From: JAPYTY01 sp036338435
Lineage (GTDB): Bacteria; Acidobacteriota; UBA6911; RPQK01; JADFOI01
Direction: 5' to 3'
Length of the DNA: 64,000 bases
NCBI GenBank assembly: GCA_036338435.1
Contig: JAYZCG010000037.1
Location: 37,994 to 101,993 of the forward strand
Below are positions 35,355 to 43,759 of this stretch, one piece after another. A program made the translations under genes and the position numbers. Numbering within the stretch: position 1 is the stretch's first letter; every line of letters begins with the position of its first letter. The notes under the pieces were generated by a model. That model was given only the letters and a program-made list of their open reading frames with translations. It did not search any database and was not told the origin of the DNA.

Positions 35355-36440
35355 ATGAATCAAAATAAGTACCAGAGTAAGCATAATTTTCAGAAGGTCG
35401 AGGAAATGACTAGGATTTTGTCTCCCAACACAAGTTCTTTGTGCCACTTTCCGAAGGGACTTTCTTTCCATCCTCCATTCTGGCTTAGAGGGGCCTTTCA
35501 GCAGACCTTATTTGGGTCTGTTGTAAGTAGAGATTTTTCCTGGGGTTGGAAGCATTTTCAGGAGCACTTCATAGATTTGGAGTGTGGTACTTGTGTCCGA
35601 TTGGCTGGTATCTGGAAGAATCCTAGTCTTCCCACGGTTGTCGTGTTGCACGGCACTGGTGGGTCCCGCAATTCCACCTACATGAAGGGTCTTTCTCACA
35701 AAGCCTACCGAGAGGGGTGGAATGCTGTTCTGCCGGATCTCTACAACACCAATCAGTTTGTTGAAAGTCCTAAGGTATTTCACTCTGGGTCCAGTCGGGA
35801 AGTCGAAGCTGTTCTCCAACAGGTGGTAGAAAGATATAGGGTGGAGGAAATGTATTTGGTCGGAGTTTCTATGGGAGGGAATATCTTGCTCAAGTTGTTG
35901 GGTGAGTGGGGAAGCTCGTGTCCGGATCAAGTCAGGTCTGCAGCGGTGATTTCTCCACTAGTGGATCTTAATGCCAGTTGGAAGGTTCTGGAGAAATCGT
36001 CCAATTACATTTTTCAGCACCACATGGTGACTAATCTAAAAAAGCGTGTACAAAAGGATTTGCCCAACCTGGACAGATTCGTTGATCAAAAGGCCTGGAG
36101 TCGGATTCGAACATTCCGGCAATTCGATGACCTTTACACTGCGCCACTTGCTGGTTTCTCTGATGCCCTTGATTACTATGATAAGGCCAGCGCACTCCCA
36201 TATCTGAAGGATATTTGTCTTCCTACCTTGTTAATTCATGCTCTGGATGATCCTTTGCTTCCTGCAGATCCGTTCGTATCGTCTGAAGTCTGTTCAAACC
36301 CTTCGCTTTGTGTAGTCCTGACCCAGCAAGGAGGCCATGTGGGGTTTGTAGAAAAAAGAGGGCGTAATGGCCAGGATCGATTTTGGGCAGAGAATAGGGT
36401 TATCGATTTCTTCCGGTTCGTTTCAGAGGCACTGAACTGA
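35355..36440 (+). CDS. YheT-like alpha/beta hydrolase
   Basis: Alpha/beta hydrolase of the YheT/ABHD1-3 type: HGTGGSRNSTYM (oxyanion loop), nucleophile elbow GVSMGGNILLK, acid HALDDPLLP and catalytic His in GGHVGF. N-terminal SFHPPFWLRGAFQQT is a family hallmark. An ATG at 35406 with GAAGG upstream may be the true start, since the first 17 residues look unconserved. Substrate unknown, probably an ester of membrane or fatty acid origin. Confidence 0.85.
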   Translation: MNQNKYQSKHNFQKVEEMTRILSPNTSSLCHFPKGLSFHPPFWLRGAFQQTLFGSVVSRDFSWGWKHFQEHFIDLECGTCVRLAGIWKNPSLPTVVVLHGTGGSRNSTYMKGLSHKAYREGWNAVLPDLYNTNQFVESPKVFHSGSSREVEAVLQQVVERYRVEEMYLVGVSMGGNILLKLLGEWGSSCPDQVRSAAVISPLVDLNASWKVLEKSSNYIFQHHMVTNLKKRVQKDLPNLDRFVDQKAWSRIRTFRQFDDLYTAPLAGFSDALDYYDKASALPYLKDICLPTLLIHALDDPLLPADPFVSSEVCSNPSLCVVLTQQGGHVGFVEKRGRNGQDRFWAENRVIDFFRFVSEALN

Positions 36441-36568
36441 TGAAGATTTCTCGCAATCTATTAACTCGGACGGTATAAATAAATTATGCGGCGTGATTGT
36501 TGCATATTAACACCGGCGATATTGAAATCGAGTTTGTTTAAATTAGTGCTTGGATTTGCTAAGTAACA

Positions 36569-37516
36569 ATGGATAAATTGGAGAACGCAACTTTTGAGGT
36601 CCAATGGGCTGCAGAGCGTCCTTTCCAGGTTGTTGGCCTGGGTCTCAATGCCGTTGATTGGATCTATGTCATCCCTCGTTATCCTGTCCATGGAGGCAAG
36701 GTCGAAATCGAGAACGTTTATAAGCGGGGAGGAGGCCAAGTCGCCACAGCTTCTGCCCTGTGTGCTCGGTATGGATTGAAGGTTAGATATGTTGGACGGG
36801 TGGGCGATGACGCAATTGGTAAGTTCTCACTCGATGACTTACGGGTAGAACCCATGGATATATCGTGTGTCGACGAGGTTCCGGGGGCTTCTAGTCAGTT
36901 CGCCACGATTTTAGTGGATCGCCCAACTGGCGAGAGGACTATTTTATGGAATCGTGATTCCCGCTTGCTCTATAGGGATGGAGAGCTTGATCGTGAACAG
37001 TTGGTGATAGGTCAGCTTTTACACCTGGATGGTCATGATCAGGTAGCCTCGATACAAGCCGCACGTTGGGCAAGAGAAGTAGGAATGAAGGTTTCATTGG
37101 ATATAGACAAGGTTCAGCCAGGGGTTGAGGAGTTGTTGGGGATCACCGATTTTCTAATTCCTAGTGTCAACTTTGTTTGCAAATTCTCTAGCAGTCGAGA
37201 TTGGAGGAGAGGCTTGATGGAACTTGCTGAACATACCGATGGATTTGTAGGACTCACCCGGGGGAGCAAAGGTGCGGCGGCCCTGTGGGAAGGGGACATC
37301 TTCGAAATTCCAAGCGTTTCCGTAGAATGTGTTGATACAACTGGTGCTGGTGATGTGTTTCATGGAGCATTTATCTATGCACTGCTTGAGAATTACAGTG
37401 TGGGAGAATGCCTACGTTTTGCCAATACGGCTGCCGCTCTGTCGTGCACACAATATGGGGCACGCAGGGGTATACCTCCCCGTGAAGAGGTTTTTTCGAT
37501 GCTAAACCATGGATAA
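36569..37516 (+). CDS. PfkB-family sugar kinase
   Basis: A 315-residue kinase of the ribokinase/PfkB family. The first motif is GGKVEIENVYKRGGGQVATA, and the C-terminal signature DTTGAGDVFHGAFIYALL carries the catalytic Asp. It is closest in feel to ribokinase/fructokinase or sulfofructose kinase, but the substrate cannot be assigned. The 128-base upstream gap holds no gene and no clear promoter. Confidence 0.85.
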   Translation: MDKLENATFEVQWAAERPFQVVGLGLNAVDWIYVIPRYPVHGGKVEIENVYKRGGGQVATASALCARYGLKVRYVGRVGDDAIGKFSLDDLRVEPMDISCVDEVPGASSQFATILVDRPTGERTILWNRDSRLLYRDGELDREQLVIGQLLHLDGHDQVASIQAARWAREVGMKVSLDIDKVQPGVEELLGITDFLIPSVNFVCKFSSSRDWRRGLMELAEHTDGFVGLTRGSKGAAALWEGDIFEIPSVSVECVDTTGAGDVFHGAFIYALLENYSVGECLRFANTAAALSCTQYGARRGIPPREEVFSMLNHG

Positions 37517-37560
37517 TCCAATTTTTTGTCTGTCTGGGGTATGATTGCATCTTAGGTATT

Positions 37561-38529
37561 ATGAAAAAAAATATTTTCATTCCACTATTCTTACTGTACC
37601 TTTCCAGTCTGTGCGCTCAAACTGACCTCAAGCCAGAGGAAATCATTCAGCGATTTGCTGCCATGGAAACGGAATTCCAAGAGTTGTGGCAACAATATAC
37701 TTACACACAAAACATTGTTTTTCAGGTTCTTGATGAACGAGGGCAAGTCAGGGAAGAGAGAGAGATGTGGGTGGAGATCTATTTCACCGAGGATGGCAAA
37801 AAAGAGACGCGCATACTCGATGATCGAGGTAGATTGCAGTCGGTGAGAGTAAGCCCGGAGGATTTCGACGATGCAATTCACCGACAGCCCTTTGTGCTTA
37901 CTACTGCCTCATTGCCACACTACAGGATCGAGTATTTAGGGGAGGAGCAAGTGGATGAACTCTATACCTACGTCTTTGATATTGAACCCCACAGGATTGC
38001 GAAAGGAGAACGTTATTTTGAAGGTCGTATCTGGGTTGATAACCTGGATTTTCAGATTGTGCGATCTGTGGGGAAAGTTGTCCCAGACTACGATGACAAT
38101 AAATTCCCTAAGTTTGAAACCCTCCGTCAGCAGATAGACAACAAGTTCTGGTTTCCTGTCTGGACTGAAGCAGATGACATTCTACGATTCAGTCGATCCC
38201 AATCGGTTCGAGTCAGGCAATTGATTACTTATGAAAACTTTAAAAAATTTGAAGTAAACACCTCTATCCGCTACGAACCAGTTGAAAACCAAGTACCGGA
38301 TGAAGCAACTCCTGCACGACGACCCTCATCTTCACAAATTAAACAGGGCTCGAAAGAAGCGTGGAGAAGTTTGAAACTCGATATGTCGAAGTCTGAAGTA
38401 GGAGCCCTTTTGGGAGAGCCGGATAACATCAGAAAAACTAGGACTAGCGAAACTTGGTATTTTGTCTCATCTGCTGGGGCTTATGTCTCTTTTGATGAAA
38501 ACGGCAGACTCGAATCCTGGAGTGAATGA
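37561..38529 (+). CDS. Secreted LolA-like protein with BamE/SmpA-like C-terminus
   Basis: A signal peptide (cleavage near SLCAQ) is followed by a beta-rich domain of about 230 residues resembling outer-membrane lipoprotein-sorting proteins (VDNLDFQIVRSVGKVVP, NKFWFPVWTEADD, VRVRQLITYENFKKF). After a Pro/Ser linker, the last 60 residues look like a SmpA/BamE fold (AWRSLKLDMSKSEVGALLGE, then ETWYFVS and a DENGRL strand). No lipobox. The combination suggests an envelope assembly role, inferred only. Confidence 0.65.
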   Translation: MKKNIFIPLFLLYLSSLCAQTDLKPEEIIQRFAAMETEFQELWQQYTYTQNIVFQVLDERGQVREEREMWVEIYFTEDGKKETRILDDRGRLQSVRVSPEDFDDAIHRQPFVLTTASLPHYRIEYLGEEQVDELYTYVFDIEPHRIAKGERYFEGRIWVDNLDFQIVRSVGKVVPDYDDNKFPKFETLRQQIDNKFWFPVWTEADDILRFSRSQSVRVRQLITYENFKKFEVNTSIRYEPVENQVPDEATPARRPSSSQIKQGSKEAWRSLKLDMSKSEVGALLGEPDNIRKTRTSETWYFVSSAGAYVSFDENGRLESWSE

Positions 38530-38666
38530 CGAATACCGCATTGGAAACATATGAAGAACCGCAATCTTGACTAGCCATTGTATAAGCAAAGTCTGTAGAA
38601 CTTGATGTTCCAGGTATGCATTGGTGGCTGAGCTTAGAGCACGGTGAGTAGAACATCGGGACCGTG

Positions 38667-38675
38667 TGATATCCT
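38667..38675 (+). promoter_or_regulatory. Possible extended -10 before the NYN gene
   Basis: TGATATCCT (TGn plus TATCCT) ends six bases before the ATG at 38682. There is no Shine-Dalgarno sequence. A weak match, listed as part of the pattern of -10 elements abutting start codons. Confidence 0.3.
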
Positions 38676-38681
38676 AACCTC

Positions 38682-39461
38682 ATGAATGTAGGGTCGGAAC
38701 GAACGTTGGCGGTTTTTGTTGATTTTGAAAACCTTGCCCTGGGCCTACAGAATTCCCCAGGGAGTAAAGTCCAAGCAAAGTTTGATATTCAAAAAGTGCT
38801 GGAGCGGATGGTAGAGAAGGGGAAAATCTTAGTCAAGAAGGCCTATGCTGATTGGGGCCGATTTGTCCCGTATAAACAAGCACTCCACGATGCGGCGTTT
38901 GAGTTGGTAGATATTCCAAAACGCATTAAGACGGGGAAAAATTCGGCTGACATTCGTCTATGTGTAGATGCCATGGATTTATGTTACAGCAAGGAACATA
39001 TTGACACCTTTATCATTCTTTCTGGTGATAGCGATTTTTCCCCACTGGTATCGAAACTCAAGGAGAATGGGAAACATGTTATTGGGTTAGCGACTCAAGG
39101 GGCCGCATCAAAGCTGCTAATTGACAATTGCGATGAATTTATTTTCTACGAAGAACTTGAGCAGGTTGCTACCAAGCCTCCTAAAATGACTCGGAAGATT
39201 CCTCGGGAGAAGCGTCCAAGCTTTCAGTTGCTTATTGAGTCCGTCAGTGCACTGATGAGAGAGAATAAGGACATCCTCCATGCTGCGATGGTGAAACAAA
39301 CCATGAAGCGCAAACGACCCGATTTCAACGAAGGACGTTATGGATATGGGGCCTTCGGTGAGATGCTCGAAGATGCTCAGAAACACGGGCTTATTGTACT
39401 GCGGGAGGACTCCCGTAGTGGTACTTACGTCGTTAGTGGTTTCGGTAAAACGTCTGGATAA
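38682..39461 (+). CDS. NYN-domain ribonuclease-like protein with OST-HTH tail
   Basis: The first 160 residues form a NYN (PIN-like) domain of the LabA/YacP group: VFVDFENLALG, KTGKNSADIRLCVDAMDL and LSGDSDFSPLVSKLKENGK supply the acidic metal-binding residues. The C-terminal 75 residues (SFQLLIESVSALMREN to LREDSRSGTYVV) look like an OST-HTH/LOTUS RNA-binding domain. Predicted RNA nuclease; substrate unknown. Confidence 0.82.
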   Translation: MNVGSERTLAVFVDFENLALGLQNSPGSKVQAKFDIQKVLERMVEKGKILVKKAYADWGRFVPYKQALHDAAFELVDIPKRIKTGKNSADIRLCVDAMDLCYSKEHIDTFIILSGDSDFSPLVSKLKENGKHVIGLATQGAASKLLIDNCDEFIFYEELEQVATKPPKMTRKIPREKRPSFQLLIESVSALMRENKDILHAAMVKQTMKRKRPDFNEGRYGYGAFGEMLEDAQKHGLIVLREDSRSGTYVVSGFGKTSG

Positions 39462-39465
39462 AAGT

Positions 39466-40185
39466 TCAAGCCGGAACAACGAATATCTGGCGGGCAAGTT
39501 CTTCGCTTAGGCTATGCGTTCTGGTGTTGATCTTGATGTCCACAGGGCCGTTGAACGGTGCTTTTTTGAGAACACTGAGTTCTACATCGGGGAAGACTCC
39601 GATTGTGTCCAGGTATTGCAAGACTTCAGGGTTGCTGTCGCTGACTCTGCATACCCGAACATTCTTTGCGTCTGCAATTTCCCATAGGGAATGGAAGTGT
39701 TTCTGGTCGACCTGCCCATCTTTTATTTCTTCCTTTGTTGGGATAGGATCACCGTGAGGATCTGTCCTAGGATATCCTAGAGCCTCATCAATCTTGTCCT
39801 CAAACTCTTCAGAAATAAAATGTTCAAGCTTTTCTGCTTCGTCATGGACTTTATCCCAACTGTATCCCAACACTTCTTTCAGATAGAGTTCGATAAGACG
39901 ATGGTGACGAATAATTTCAAGGGCTATTTCTTGTCCTCCCTCAGTTAGTAGTACCCCCTGATAGGGTTCATACAGAACTAATTTTAGCGCAGAGAGTTTC
40001 TGTAGCATGTTGGTCACGCTAGCTGCCGAACATCCCATCTTGTCAGCTAAGCGCGTGGTAGCGACTCGTTCATTTTTCGAAGAGGATTTATAAATCGCTT
40101 TCAGATAGTCTTGCATGCTCTGGCTGATCATATCAGCAGATATTCGCTGTATTGTTTGGCGAGATTCCTCTGATGGGGTACTCAT
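39466..40185 (-). CDS. DtxR/MntR-family metal-dependent repressor
   Basis: Winged-helix N-terminus (MQDYLKAIYK, RVATTRLADKMGCSAASVTNM), a dimerisation domain with metal ligands (HHRLIELYL, EAEKLEHF) and a C-terminal FeoA/SH3-like domain. Position 102 of DtxR is a Cys; here the site reads ExxEH, as in manganese-sensing MntR, though the early Glu ligand is Lys. The ATG at 40185 has AGGA five bases upstream; the frame extends further without support. It converges on the NYN gene, four bases apart. Confidence 0.85.
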   Translation of the reverse strand: MSTPSEESRQTIQRISADMISQSMQDYLKAIYKSSSKNERVATTRLADKMGCSAASVTNMLQKLSALKLVLYEPYQGVLLTEGGQEIALEIIRHHRLIELYLKEVLGYSWDKVHDEAEKLEHFISEEFEDKIDEALGYPRTDPHGDPIPTKEEIKDGQVDQKHFHSLWEIADAKNVRVCRVSDSNPEVLQYLDTIGVFPDVELSVLKKAPFNGPVDIKINTRTHSLSEELARQIFVVPA

Positions 40186-40496
40186 TGTGTTCCTGCTTGT
40201 TTTATTTGGTTTTGCCATTCTAGCTTGGCTCCCATCCATCAACGCTGGTCGGTATCATACTCGCAGTTTTAAAGTAAGTGAACCCGTAATAAATCGTACG
40301 TTTCCAGTAAGGCAGTTCTGGATCAGATTGATGGTTACAACTCACGCTGTCTTTACTCCTTGACTATGTAAACTGAAACCCTCCCACTGAGTTAATGGAT
40401 TCCCATCTCCACTCCCTACTGCTGCCGGTAGGAAGACATTGTTTATGTGGCATGCAGTCGAGATGTTCTGTTCAGAAAGGTTGGCCCTGGACTATT

Positions 40497-41186
40497 CTAT
40501 GCCTCCCAGAGTTTCTTTTCAAATCTGCGCGCTTGAACAAACTCGCTGATTTCCTGGTACTGTGCTGCACTGATAAGGCCTTCATCAAGGTAGAAACTGA
40601 CAATGTCAAGGAGTTTAAATACAGAATGAACAGGATATCCTTCCTGTTCTAACAGTTCGGATCCGCCTTGTTGTCGATCAACAAAGGCGATGATTCTTTG
40701 GATTGAAATTCCTTCCCGTTCCAGGGTCTGAATGGCTCTCCATTTGCTTAGGCCGGATGCCACAACATCATCAATGAGATTGTACTCGCAGTTTTCACAA
40801 TCCTTCTTGCCAATGACATAGCTAGGTGGGGTTGCGCCATAGGATTTCCCCTCCTTTCGTAAGAGAAGATAGTGCATCGGGGAGTTGCTTTTTTGTTTCC
40901 AAGAGTACAGGACGGTGGACAGTGATAGGGGGGTTGCCGTGTCGGGCACTCCAATCACGACCTGCCTGGATTGTTCGTCAGCAAGGGACATGATCTTTTC
41001 AAAGAATTGCCCTCCGATACTCCACAGGAGATCAATGCGATCATACAGTTTTTCTCGCAAATCAAGATAAATAGGTGAATTTAATCCGAATTTATTTTGG
41101 ATCGCTTCTCCGAACAAGAAAATTTCAGCTCGTTTGAACTCGATAAGAAGTGTCTTATGTGCTGCAGTTAACTCCAATGCCATCAA
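40497..41186 (-). CDS. pyrE: Orotate phosphoribosyltransferase
   Basis: Pyrimidine synthesis: orotate plus PRPP to OMP. The PRPP loop is YNLIDDVVASGLSKWRAI, LLRKEGKSYGA gives the catalytic lysine region, and GGQFFEKIM the N-terminal part. 229 residues with a C-terminal extension. The second Met at 41183 is an equally good start. A 254-base gap to its left and a 352-base gap to its right hold no gene. Confidence 0.87.
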   Translation of the reverse strand: MMALELTAAHKTLLIEFKRAEIFLFGEAIQNKFGLNSPIYLDLREKLYDRIDLLWSIGGQFFEKIMSLADEQSRQVVIGVPDTATPLSLSTVLYSWKQKSNSPMHYLLLRKEGKSYGATPPSYVIGKKDCENCEYNLIDDVVASGLSKWRAIQTLEREGISIQRIIAFVDRQQGGSELLEQEGYPVHSVFKLLDIVSFYLDEGLISAAQYQEISEFVQARRFEKKLWEA

Positions 41187-41538
41187 AAGTTGCCAGATTT
41201 AGTCGTTGGTGTCTCGCGTTGATAAAATTGGCTCTCTTGCCCTTTCATCATACGAAATGGTCGGCCTGTGCGTCAAAATGGGTGTTGGATAAAGCAAGAT
41301 GTTGATCTGTATCTGAGCGGAATACATCCTGTTTTGTTCCTGTGCTGATACACCCAAATGTTACTAACAACTGAAGTTGTAGAGGTGGTCATTTTCTAAC
41401 TGCAGTACTCGCCAACTAAGTGAAAGCAAATAATCTAATCCTGAGTTCCATTGCAACGGAGGCAAGAATCTCTTACATTGTTGGAACTGAACTGGATGAT
41501 GCACTATCCGGGGACGCATATGAGGGAGGGTATTCCAT
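41187..41538. other. Gene-free interval before the wzm gene
   Basis: 352 bases between divergent pyrE and wzm. No convincing ORF, RNA gene or terminator is seen. GAGGGAGGG at 41522-41530 is the wzm ribosome binding site. A 14-base string (TATCTGAGCGGAAT, 41310-41323) also occurs in the ftsY-rhomboid gap at 30748-30761. Promoters for both genes should lie here, but no strong consensus was found. Confidence 0.5.
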
Positions 41539-42345
41539 ATGGGAATAACCTGGATACGGGTTTTCTTGTACAAGTTAATCACCAACCGTAATCTATTAAA
41601 GAATCTGATTATCAGGGATCTCAAACAGAGGTATGTTGGTTCTGTGGGGGGGTTCATCTGGTCCTTTGTTCATCCGATTGTTTTGCTTGTGTGTTACACG
41701 TTTGTATTTAGCGTTATTCTTAAGTTGCGACTTGATCCGAAGGTTGGAACAGACAATTTTCCACTATATCTTTTTTGTGGAATCCTTCCTTGGCTAATGT
41801 TTCAGGATACTGTTGTGAGGAATTGTGGAGCTATTACGGATAATGCTGCCCTAGTCACTAAGACGGCTATTCCAGCTGCAATTCTTCCCATAGCCACAAC
41901 ACTGTCGAATCTTGTGCATCATTTAATAGGGACGATAATCCTCACCGTGACCCTCCTGTTTTTTCATTCAATTAATCTGTCCATTCTATGGGTGTTGCTT
42001 TATCTTCCAATTCTGATCATTCTTGCCCAAGGACTGGGTTGGGTAGTGGCCAGCTTGAATGTTTTTTTCAGAGATACCACGCAGATAGTAAACGTTATAA
42101 TGGTTTTCTGGTTTTGGTTTACCCCTGTGTTTTATCCTATAGAGATGGTCCCCGATTCTTTCCGACCACTTATTGCTGTGAACCCAATGGCAGTCATGGT
42201 ATCGGGTTATCGGAATGCTTTTTTGCAACTTAGACAACCCGACTTGGAACACCTATTGTTTCTGGTAGGGTGGGCCTTGGTAGTATTTGTGGTAGGGGCA
42301 TTATTTTTCAGGCAATCCAAATCCGCTTTTGCAGACGTTCTTTAA
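41539..42345 (+). CDS. wzm: Polysaccharide ABC exporter permease (Wzm type)
   Basis: A 268-residue ABC-2 permease with about six helices. The N-terminal IIRDLKQRYVGSVGGFIWSF and C-terminal FWFWFTPVFYPIEMVP segments are typical of Wzm/TagG-type O-antigen exporters. A strong GAGGGAGGG lies eight bases upstream. The stop is directly followed by the wzt ATG, so the pair forms the exporter. Confidence 0.92.
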   Translation: MGITWIRVFLYKLITNRNLLKNLIIRDLKQRYVGSVGGFIWSFVHPIVLLVCYTFVFSVILKLRLDPKVGTDNFPLYLFCGILPWLMFQDTVVRNCGAITDNAALVTKTAIPAAILPIATTLSNLVHHLIGTIILTVTLLFFHSINLSILWVLLYLPILIILAQGLGWVVASLNVFFRDTTQIVNVIMVFWFWFTPVFYPIEMVPDSFRPLIAVNPMAVMVSGYRNAFLQLRQPDLEHLLFLVGWALVVFVVGALFFRQSKSAFADVL

Positions 42346-43662
42346 ATGTCATTTGTTGTACTGGACCAAATATCTAAGTGTTACCGTGTTTACGGTAGGC
42401 CATCGGATCATTTAAAAGAGATGCTTTCTTTTGGAAGGCGCACCTATCACACCCCTTTTTGGGCTGTTAGAGATGCTAGTTTTGAGATCGAACGTGGATG
42501 TTGTCTGGGCATTATCGGTGAAAACGGTTCTGGCAAGAGCACTTTGCTAAGCATCATTGCGGGCGTTGTTCGTCCCACGCATGGCATTCTGGAAGTAAAT
42601 GGACGAATTTCGGCGCTACTGGAGCTTGGATCAGGATTTAACCCTGAGTTTACAGGGCGAGAAAACATTTTTTTGAATGCGTCTATTCTTGGCTTCAGTG
42701 ACTCACAGACACGTGAGAGGATTCCGTCAATCGAGAAATTTGCTGAAATTGGTGAGTTCGTTGACCGTCCGCTCAAAACCTATTCGACTGGCATGTTTGT
42801 TCGTTTGGCATTTGCCGTAGCTATTCACATGGATCCAGAAATCCTCATCGTTGATGAGTCCCTTTCCGTTGGGGATATTTTTTTCCAACAGCGATGCATC
42901 CGTCGGATTCACCGACTCAAGAGCGAGGGAGTGACTATCGTGTTCGTTTCCCATGATCTTGCAACTGTGCACAGTCTCGCAGAACGAACCCTATGGATGG
43001 ATCATGGCAAGGTGCGTATGAATGGACCGACGGATGATGTTGTTTCTCGGTATTTGGAGGTCATGGTGGGCAAGGGACATAAGCAAGTCATGGGGACAGA
43101 AGCAATGGGGGCGCCTTTGGAAACTTCCTCGGATCTAGATGTGTCCCAAGACGAATTTGGGAAAATCCCTGACTTCCTTTCAGAAATTCCTAATGTCGAT
43201 CATCAATACGGGAATGGGAAGGCTAAGATTTGTGGCATTGGTATTTTCGAGAAAAAGGGTCAATTACTAGCCAGTGTGGTACAGGGGGAACGTATTTGCG
43301 TTCGTATTTCGATCGAGTTTCTTGAGTCTGTAGCCACGCCGAATGTCGGATTTATGTTGAGAAATCGGCTAGGAGAAGACGTGACCGGAACCAATACCTT
43401 GTTTGAGGGATTAGCACTTGATGCTGTTGAAGCTGGAGATCGGATTTCGGTGGATTTTATTGTGGAACTGCCGTTTCTGAGGGCAGGATTTTATTATTTC
43501 TCTCCTGCTGTAGCCGATGGAAGTTTGGATGAATATGAAATGTGCGAATGGCTTGAGAACGCTTTTGCCTTAGAGATCATTGAGAGCAGTACTACCTATG
43601 GACAGATGCGTGTCCCTACACATGTGCGAACGGTCACTGTTGATAGAGGGGAAACGCAGTAA
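42346..43662 (+). CDS. wzt: Polysaccharide ABC exporter ATPase with Wzt C-terminal domain
   Basis: N-terminal ATPase: Walker A IIGENGSGKSTLLSIIAGV, signature YSTGMFVRLAFAVAI, Walker B ILIVDESLSVGD and H-loop VSHD. After about residue 250 comes a linker and a beta-sandwich Wzt_C-type domain (about 275-430, AKICGIGIFEKKG, RISVDFIVELPFLRAG). In E. coli O8/O9a-like systems this domain recognises the methylated non-reducing end of the glycan before export. 438 residues. A methyltransferase gene lies next to it on the opposite strand. Confidence 0.92.
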   Translation: MSFVVLDQISKCYRVYGRPSDHLKEMLSFGRRTYHTPFWAVRDASFEIERGCCLGIIGENGSGKSTLLSIIAGVVRPTHGILEVNGRISALLELGSGFNPEFTGRENIFLNASILGFSDSQTRERIPSIEKFAEIGEFVDRPLKTYSTGMFVRLAFAVAIHMDPEILIVDESLSVGDIFFQQRCIRRIHRLKSEGVTIVFVSHDLATVHSLAERTLWMDHGKVRMNGPTDDVVSRYLEVMVGKGHKQVMGTEAMGAPLETSSDLDVSQDEFGKIPDFLSEIPNVDHQYGNGKAKICGIGIFEKKGQLLASVVQGERICVRISIEFLESVATPNVGFMLRNRLGEDVTGTNTLFEGLALDAVEAGDRISVDFIVELPFLRAGFYYFSPAVADGSLDEYEMCEWLENAFALEIIESSTTYGQMRVPTHVRTVTVDRGETQ

Positions 43663-43759
43663 ATTGAGGAGACTAGGTTGTTGAGTCTCGTAGCGGGCTG
43701 TCCTTTTTAGGATTTGCTTAGGTAGGAATACTCATGGATTTGTCAAATGGTTTGAGCCA

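Noticed and set aside
36095..36125. tRNA-like T-loop string (ggagtcggattcgaacattcc)
   Set aside because: Lies inside the YheT-like coding region and no cloverleaf partner sequences flank it.
39117..39497. 126-codon minus-strand frame opposite the 3' end of the NYN gene
   Set aside because: Overlaps the OST-HTH region and the end of the DtxR gene; no start signal and no protein-like pattern.
40395..40652. 85-codon plus-strand frame opposite the pyrE end
   Set aside because: Mostly antisense to pyrE and without a ribosome binding site.
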